Below are positions 60,061-64,000 of a stretch of DNA of 64,000 bases, piece by piece. Source of the DNA: Desulfonatronum sp. (GTDB lineage Bacteria > Desulfobacterota > Desulfovibrionia > Desulfovibrionales > Desulfonatronaceae); assembly GCA_011049455.1 (NCBI GenBank), contig DSBL01000057.1, positions 1-64,000 of the forward strand, read 5' to 3'. Position 1 is the first letter of the stretch; each line of letters begins with the position of its first letter. The notes under the pieces were generated by a model. It was given only the letters and a program-made list of their open reading frames with translations, was not told where the DNA came from and did not search any database. The translations under genes were made by a program, and so were the position numbers.

Positions 60061-60317
60061 GGGTACTCCCCTTTACTTCGATTCGGAACGCGCCAAATGC
60101 ACGATTGTTTCCACAAAACTCTCCTAAGTCTTCCCACGTTGATTTTCAAGTCGCGCTACAAAGCATGATCCCTTCCTCGCCCAAACATCCGGATCTGTAT
60201 TTTGACCGCGAGATAATGGATTCAACTCCACGTTTATATGGAAAATATTCTATTCTCATGAACTTCTGAATTCGACTTGATTGTTTAATACTATATTTCG
60301 CAGCAACAGGAGCCACA
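60061..60317. other. Intergenic region before the AICAR transformylase gene
   Basis: 257 bp containing the promoters of the small minus-strand gene and of purH. It is AT-richer near 60230-60300. No named operator seen. Confidence 0.3.
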
Positions 60318-61592
60318 ATGCCAAGCTTGAAGGACATGTACCGGACCCTGGCCAAGGACCCTTTTCCCTTGGAAATGACCATCCGCCTTGGGGACCAGGA
60401 ACTTCATTTTCGCAAACGCACCTGGACCATCCAGGGCGAGGAACGGGGATTGCGCTACGGTGAAAATCCGGATCAGCCCGCTGCTCTGTATGCCCTGACC
60501 CGGGGCTCACTGAACCTGGGCGGGATCGACTTTCATCCGGCCGGTCGCGGCCTGGTTTCGGCCCTGACCGAGGAGCACATGCTTCAGGCCGGGAAACATC
60601 CCGGGAAAATCAATCTCACGGACGTGGACAACGGCCTGAACATTCTCCAGTACCTGCATGCCAAACCCGCGGCGGTGATCCTCAAGCACAACAATCCCTG
60701 CGGGGCCGCATGGAGCGATCACGGTCTGGAGACGGCCTTGAGCAAGGCCTTTTGGAGCGACCGCATTGCCGCATTCGGCGGCGCCGTGGTGGTCAACAGG
60801 CCCGTGGACGCGTCCTGCGCGGCCTTTTTGGCAAAATCGTTTTTTGAGGTGGTGGCGGCTCCTGATTTTGAACCCATGGCCCTGGACGCCCTTACAAAGC
60901 GCAAAAGTCTGCGCATCCTGCGCATTCCGGGCCTGGGTCGGCTGGACGAGCTTTGCACCGCCCCGTTTTTGGACATCAAATCCCTCCTGGACGGCGGCCT
61001 GATCGTGCAATTTTCCTTTCGCAACAAAATTCTCGCGGCGTCCGACTTTCTGCCTGCTTCGGCCCAAAAGGAAAACGTTCTGATCCATGCCAGATCGCCC
61101 AATGCCAGGGAAATGGACGACCTTGTGTTCGCCTGGGCCGTAGAGGCCGGGGTGACTTCCAATTCCGTGATCTTTGCCCGCGACGGCGCCACCGTGGCCG
61201 TGGGCACCGGAGAACAGGACCGGGTCGGCTGCGTGCAACTGACCATACACAAGGCCCGCACCAAATACGCCGACTGGCTCTGCTTCACGGAACTGAAACA
61301 ATCACTGTATGAACTGCAACAGCAGGCCATGACCGACAACGACGCCCAGGCCAGGCTCGCGGACATCGAAGCCCGCACCCGGCTGGCCAAGGGCGGCCTG
61401 CCCGGCAGCGTCATGGTTTCGGACGGGTTTTTTCCGTTTCGGGACGGAGTGGACTTGGCTGTGGCCCAGGGCGTCACGGCCATTGCCCAACCGGGCGGAT
61501 CAATGCGGGACTTTGAAGTCATCGAGGCCGTAAACCAAGCCGAACCGCAGGTGGCCATGGTCTTTACCGGTCAACGTTCCTTCAGGCATTGA
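60318..61592 (+). CDS. purH: AICAR transformylase, stand-alone (PurH-like without IMP cyclohydrolase domain)
   Basis: Transfers a formyl group from 10-formyl-THF to AICAR in purine synthesis. 424 residues match only the transformylase half of bifunctional PurH: LRYGENPDQPAALYAL near 37-52, VILKHNNPCGAAWSD (catalytic Lys-His), FGGAVVVNRPVD, ASDFLPASA-type region and VSDGFFPFRDGVDLA. The N-terminal ~190-residue IMP cyclohydrolase domain is absent, so FAICAR to IMP must be done by a separate protein. AGGAG lies 7 nt before the ATG. The RNB gene starts 11 bp after it. Confidence 0.93.
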   Translation: MPSLKDMYRTLAKDPFPLEMTIRLGDQELHFRKRTWTIQGEERGLRYGENPDQPAALYALTRGSLNLGGIDFHPAGRGLVSALTEEHMLQAGKHPGKINLTDVDNGLNILQYLHAKPAAVILKHNNPCGAAWSDHGLETALSKAFWSDRIAAFGGAVVVNRPVDASCAAFLAKSFFEVVAAPDFEPMALDALTKRKSLRILRIPGLGRLDELCTAPFLDIKSLLDGGLIVQFSFRNKILAASDFLPASAQKENVLIHARSPNAREMDDLVFAWAVEAGVTSNSVIFARDGATVAVGTGEQDRVGCVQLTIHKARTKYADWLCFTELKQSLYELQQQAMTDNDAQARLADIEARTRLAKGGLPGSVMVSDGFFPFRDGVDLAVAQGVTAIAQPGGSMRDFEVIEAVNQAEPQVAMVFTGQRSFRH

Positions 61593-61603
61593 TCAGGAAC
61601 CCA

Positions 61604-63649
61604 ATGGCCATTGTCTCTCTCCCCCCCGGACCCGGCTCCATTGTGGAATACCTTCAGGACAACGAGCCCCAAATGGCCATGGTCCTGGAGGAACAAAACG
61701 GACGATTGCGCCTTTTCACCCGGCGCGGCCGGGAAACGACCATGCCCGCAAGCCGTCTGCTGCCCTGGGTCGGTCCCAGGCACCCTCTTCCGTCTTCTCG
61801 TGCCGAGATGGAGGAACGCCTGGCCCGCCATCAGGAAATGCGTCATCAGGCAGCCTCGGTCATCAACGTCATGGAGATCTGGACCTTGGCCCAGGGAGAA
61901 CTGGAAAGCGCCTCCCTGGAATGGTTCGCGGGCCTGATCTGGGATAACCCGGATGCGGACAAATTGGCGGCTTTGGGCCGGGCGCTTCTGGATGCAAAAA
62001 CCCATTTCAAGTTTCAGCCCCCGCTGTTTTTGATTCATTCCCAGGAAATCGTCTCGGCCCGGTTGGCTGAACAGGAAGCCGCCCGAAAATCCCGGGAACT
62101 GGTTCTCGCCGGGCAGGATTTTTTCGTTGATCTTTGGAAATCAGGCAAAGTGATAAATCCGCCCGAAGAGATCGTTGCAAGGGAGCTGGCCGACCTGCTG
62201 CTGCGCCGGATCAGACGGCCGGAGGATCAGGCCGATGACCCCTTGTGGCGCAACCTGACCAAAAAAATTCCGGAACATCCCCATCAGGCCCTGCTGTTGG
62301 CCCAGGCCTGGGGGCTGCTGCCCCCGCATTACAATTATCTGCTGGATCAAACAGGGTATGACTGGCAGGATGACTGGAGCCAAGTTCATGCCCGGGAAAT
62401 TCAAAGCATCCACCAAAAAGTCACCACCCAGAAACGTTCATCCGATGTTACCGAACTGATCAGCGTGGACTCCGAATCCACCCGGGACATTGATGACGCC
62501 TTCAGCCTGTCGCGCACCGAGGACAAGGGTTTTGAGCTGACCATGGCCATTGCCTGCCCCTGCCTGGATTGGCCGTGGAATTCAGAGCTGGACATGGCCG
62601 TGGCCGACCGGGCCTCCAGCCTGTATCTGCCTGAAGGCGTCAGCCACATGCTTCCGGAACTTCTGGGCACGGAGGTGTTTTCCCTGCGCGCGCACAAAAC
62701 GCGTCCGGCCTTGTTTTTACAGCTTTGGCTCGACGCCCGGGGCATGGTGGAAAAATTCTCTCCACGCATGGGCTGGGTTGAGCTTCAAGAAAATACCCAC
62801 TATCTTGCAGTTGAAAAGGCCATTGAAGCCTGTGTCGAACCCTATTCCGCCGCCTTTGAGCTGGCGGTTTTGCTGCGCGACGCCCGGATCAGCCAGGGAG
62901 CCGTGGTTTTTGATCAGCCCGACCCGGAGTTCATACTTACAGGGGACAAACCGGATCCACGCATCCTGTTGGAGCCAAAACCAGCATCGCCCAAAGCTCA
63001 GCTTCTGGTCAGCGAATTGATGATCCTGGCCAACACTGAAACGGCCCGCTGGGCGAACCAGCAGGATTTGCCGCTGATCTACCGGACCCAGAACGTGGCC
63101 TTGCCGCCCGGCAGCGCGGGACAGTATACCCGGCCGGAAGACATGTATCGCATGTCCAGGCTGCTGGCCAACGCCACATTGCGCACCAAGCCGGATCTGC
63201 ACGCCAGCCTGGGGGTTCGGGCCTACGCCTCGGTGACATCACCGCTGCGCAGGTATGTGGATTTTTTGAATATCAGCCAGGTCATGCACCTGCTCATGCA
63301 CGGCCGGGCACGTCTTTGCCGGGAGGAAATGGAAACGGGACTGCCCCAATGGAAAGCACGGCTGGAGGCCGTGAACCGAATCCAGCGCTACCGAATCCGT
63401 TACTGGAAGCTGCTCTATCTGCGTCAGCAGGGGCAGGATCATCTTTGGCCGGCGGTCCTGGTGGACGAAACACATGCACAGGCGGTATTTGCCTTGCCTG
63501 CGCAACAAATTCTGGTTCGAGCGCCCAAAAGGCTGATCGGAGAAAAATGCTTTGTGGGCAACAGATATTTGTTGCGGATTGGAAAAGTGGATCCCCTGCT
63601 CAACGAAATCAAGGTGCTGGAAGTACGCGAAGATCAAACAGACCGATAG
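61604..63649 (+). CDS. RNB-family exoribonuclease (RNase II/R-like)
   Basis: 681 residues. The central RNB catalytic domain has the metal-binding aspartates D289, D295, D297 and D298 (VDSESTRDIDDAFS), LPEGVSHMLPELL, and the late SVTSPLRRYVDFLNISQ signature with the basic residues of the active site. The N-terminal ~230 residues are not obvious cold-shock domains, and the C-terminus lacks a clear S1 domain, so it resembles the divergent RNase II-like proteins rather than E. coli Rnr. The ATG at 61604 is preferred to a TTG at 61589 that overlaps purH. Confidence 0.85.
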   Translation: MAIVSLPPGPGSIVEYLQDNEPQMAMVLEEQNGRLRLFTRRGRETTMPASRLLPWVGPRHPLPSSRAEMEERLARHQEMRHQAASVINVMEIWTLAQGELESASLEWFAGLIWDNPDADKLAALGRALLDAKTHFKFQPPLFLIHSQEIVSARLAEQEAARKSRELVLAGQDFFVDLWKSGKVINPPEEIVARELADLLLRRIRRPEDQADDPLWRNLTKKIPEHPHQALLLAQAWGLLPPHYNYLLDQTGYDWQDDWSQVHAREIQSIHQKVTTQKRSSDVTELISVDSESTRDIDDAFSLSRTEDKGFELTMAIACPCLDWPWNSELDMAVADRASSLYLPEGVSHMLPELLGTEVFSLRAHKTRPALFLQLWLDARGMVEKFSPRMGWVELQENTHYLAVEKAIEACVEPYSAAFELAVLLRDARISQGAVVFDQPDPEFILTGDKPDPRILLEPKPASPKAQLLVSELMILANTETARWANQQDLPLIYRTQNVALPPGSAGQYTRPEDMYRMSRLLANATLRTKPDLHASLGVRAYASVTSPLRRYVDFLNISQVMHLLMHGRARLCREEMETGLPQWKARLEAVNRIQRYRIRYWKLLYLRQQGQDHLWPAVLVDETHAQAVFALPAQQILVRAPKRLIGEKCFVGNRYLLRIGKVDPLLNEIKVLEVREDQTDR

Positions 63650-63658
63650 GAGGTAACA

Positions 63659-64000
63659 ATGGTCACGATTTTTTGGTTGGCAATGAGCTATCTACTGGGC
63701 GCCATGCCGTTCGGCCTGATCCTGGCCAAGGCCGCGGGCAAACCTGATCCCCGACTGCACGGAAGCAAAAACGTGGGCGCGACCAACGTGGCCAGGGTTT
63801 GCGGCTCGGGCTACGGCGTGGCCACGCTGATTCTGGACGTTTTCAAAGGGTATTTCCCAGTGGCCGTGGCCGCCACGTTCAGCCAGTCGTGGTTCTTCTT
63901 GACTCTCACGGCCCTGGCCGTGCTTTTGGGCCACATGTATTCCGTCTTTCTGAACGGCAAAGGCGGCAAAGGCGTGGCCACAGCCGTGGGCGTGTATCTC
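63659..64000 (+). CDS. plsY: Glycerol-3-phosphate acyltransferase PlsY, 3' truncated by window end
   Basis: Membrane acyltransferase that moves an acyl group from acyl-phosphate to glycerol-3-phosphate, first step of phospholipid synthesis. 114 residues are visible. TAGGAGG lies 5 nt before the ATG. Family motifs are visible: [15 protein letters not shown] (motif 1 region), [13 protein letters not shown] (motif 1, G-S-x-N-x-GATN) and [18 protein letters not shown] (motif 2). The gene runs off the window. Confidence 0.95.
   Translation, partial: MVTIFWLAMSYLLGAMPFGLILAKAAGKPDPRLHGSKNVGATNVARVCGSGYGVATLILDVFKGYFPVAVAATFSQSWFFLTLTALAVLLGHMYSVFLNGKGGKGVATAVGVYL

Overview
The window is a 64 kb stretch of bacterial chromosome, densely coded on both strands and moderately GC-rich by eye. 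I see no complete phage, no IS transposase and no CRISPR array. Gene content and families point to a Gram-negative, Desulfovibrionales-like deltaproteobacterium: a CBS-linked CCA/poly(A) tRNA nucleotidyltransferase, LapA/LapB next to mutS, a stand-alone AICAR transformylase, several large hybrid histidine kinases, a KdsD-type isomerase for LPS, and a DnaA with a divergent DNA-binding signature. The lineage is inferred from these families, not from a marker-gene search.

Layout. 1-1473: tail of a tRNA nucleotidyltransferase. 1571-3945: a polar amino-acid ABC transporter (binding protein, strong intercistronic hairpin, permease, ATPase). 4045-11305: a same-strand run with a HIT protein, lapA, lapB, mutS, lysA and a globin-coupled histidine kinase overlapping lysA. 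11343-18393: DUF523/DUF1722 protein, AI-2E family permease, SDR/DUF2867 protein (minus), an unpaired TolQ/ExbB-type channel protein, a YbgC-type thioesterase (minus), Trm112-like protein, metallophosphoesterase and exonuclease III. Two copies of a palindromic repeat lie here (16437-16663 full, 18521-18600 half).

18714-21739 is a decayed sensory locus. It holds a possible PAS remnant, a hybrid histidine kinase whose receiver domain is interrupted and frameshifted by an inserted repeat, and a chimeric ORF joining the front of a urea/amide-type binding protein to the tail of a receiver domain. 21752-27042 carries an M1-like peptidase, TspO, tRNA-Ser and an MFS exporter. 27074-33172 encodes an AddAB/RecB-type recombination nuclease with an unusual layout: the helicase polypeptide lacks its nuclease domain, and that domain is found at the N-terminus of the AddB-like partner. 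The two ORFs share a frame and are separated by one in-frame TGA.

33201-38516 has a glycosyltransferase converging on dnaA, an AT-rich gap upstream of dnaA, a fused membrane/spermidine-synthase protein, and the GGDDF response regulator that ends a minus-strand signalling operon. That operon (43408 down to 37491: periplasmic ligand-binding protein, 1210-residue hybrid kinase with two receivers and an Hpt domain, then a receiver-GGDDF protein) looks like one complete pathway from ligand to output, and it resembles an intact counterpart of the decayed locus near 19-21.7 kb. From 43799 onward the genes are mostly housekeeping: HAD phosphatase, acyl-CoA synthetase (minus), carB, purF, kdsD, a cysteine-cluster protein, PBP1A, cheX, holB and purA (minus), mltF, a small hypothetical (minus), AICAR transformylase, an RNB-family ribonuclease and the start of plsY.
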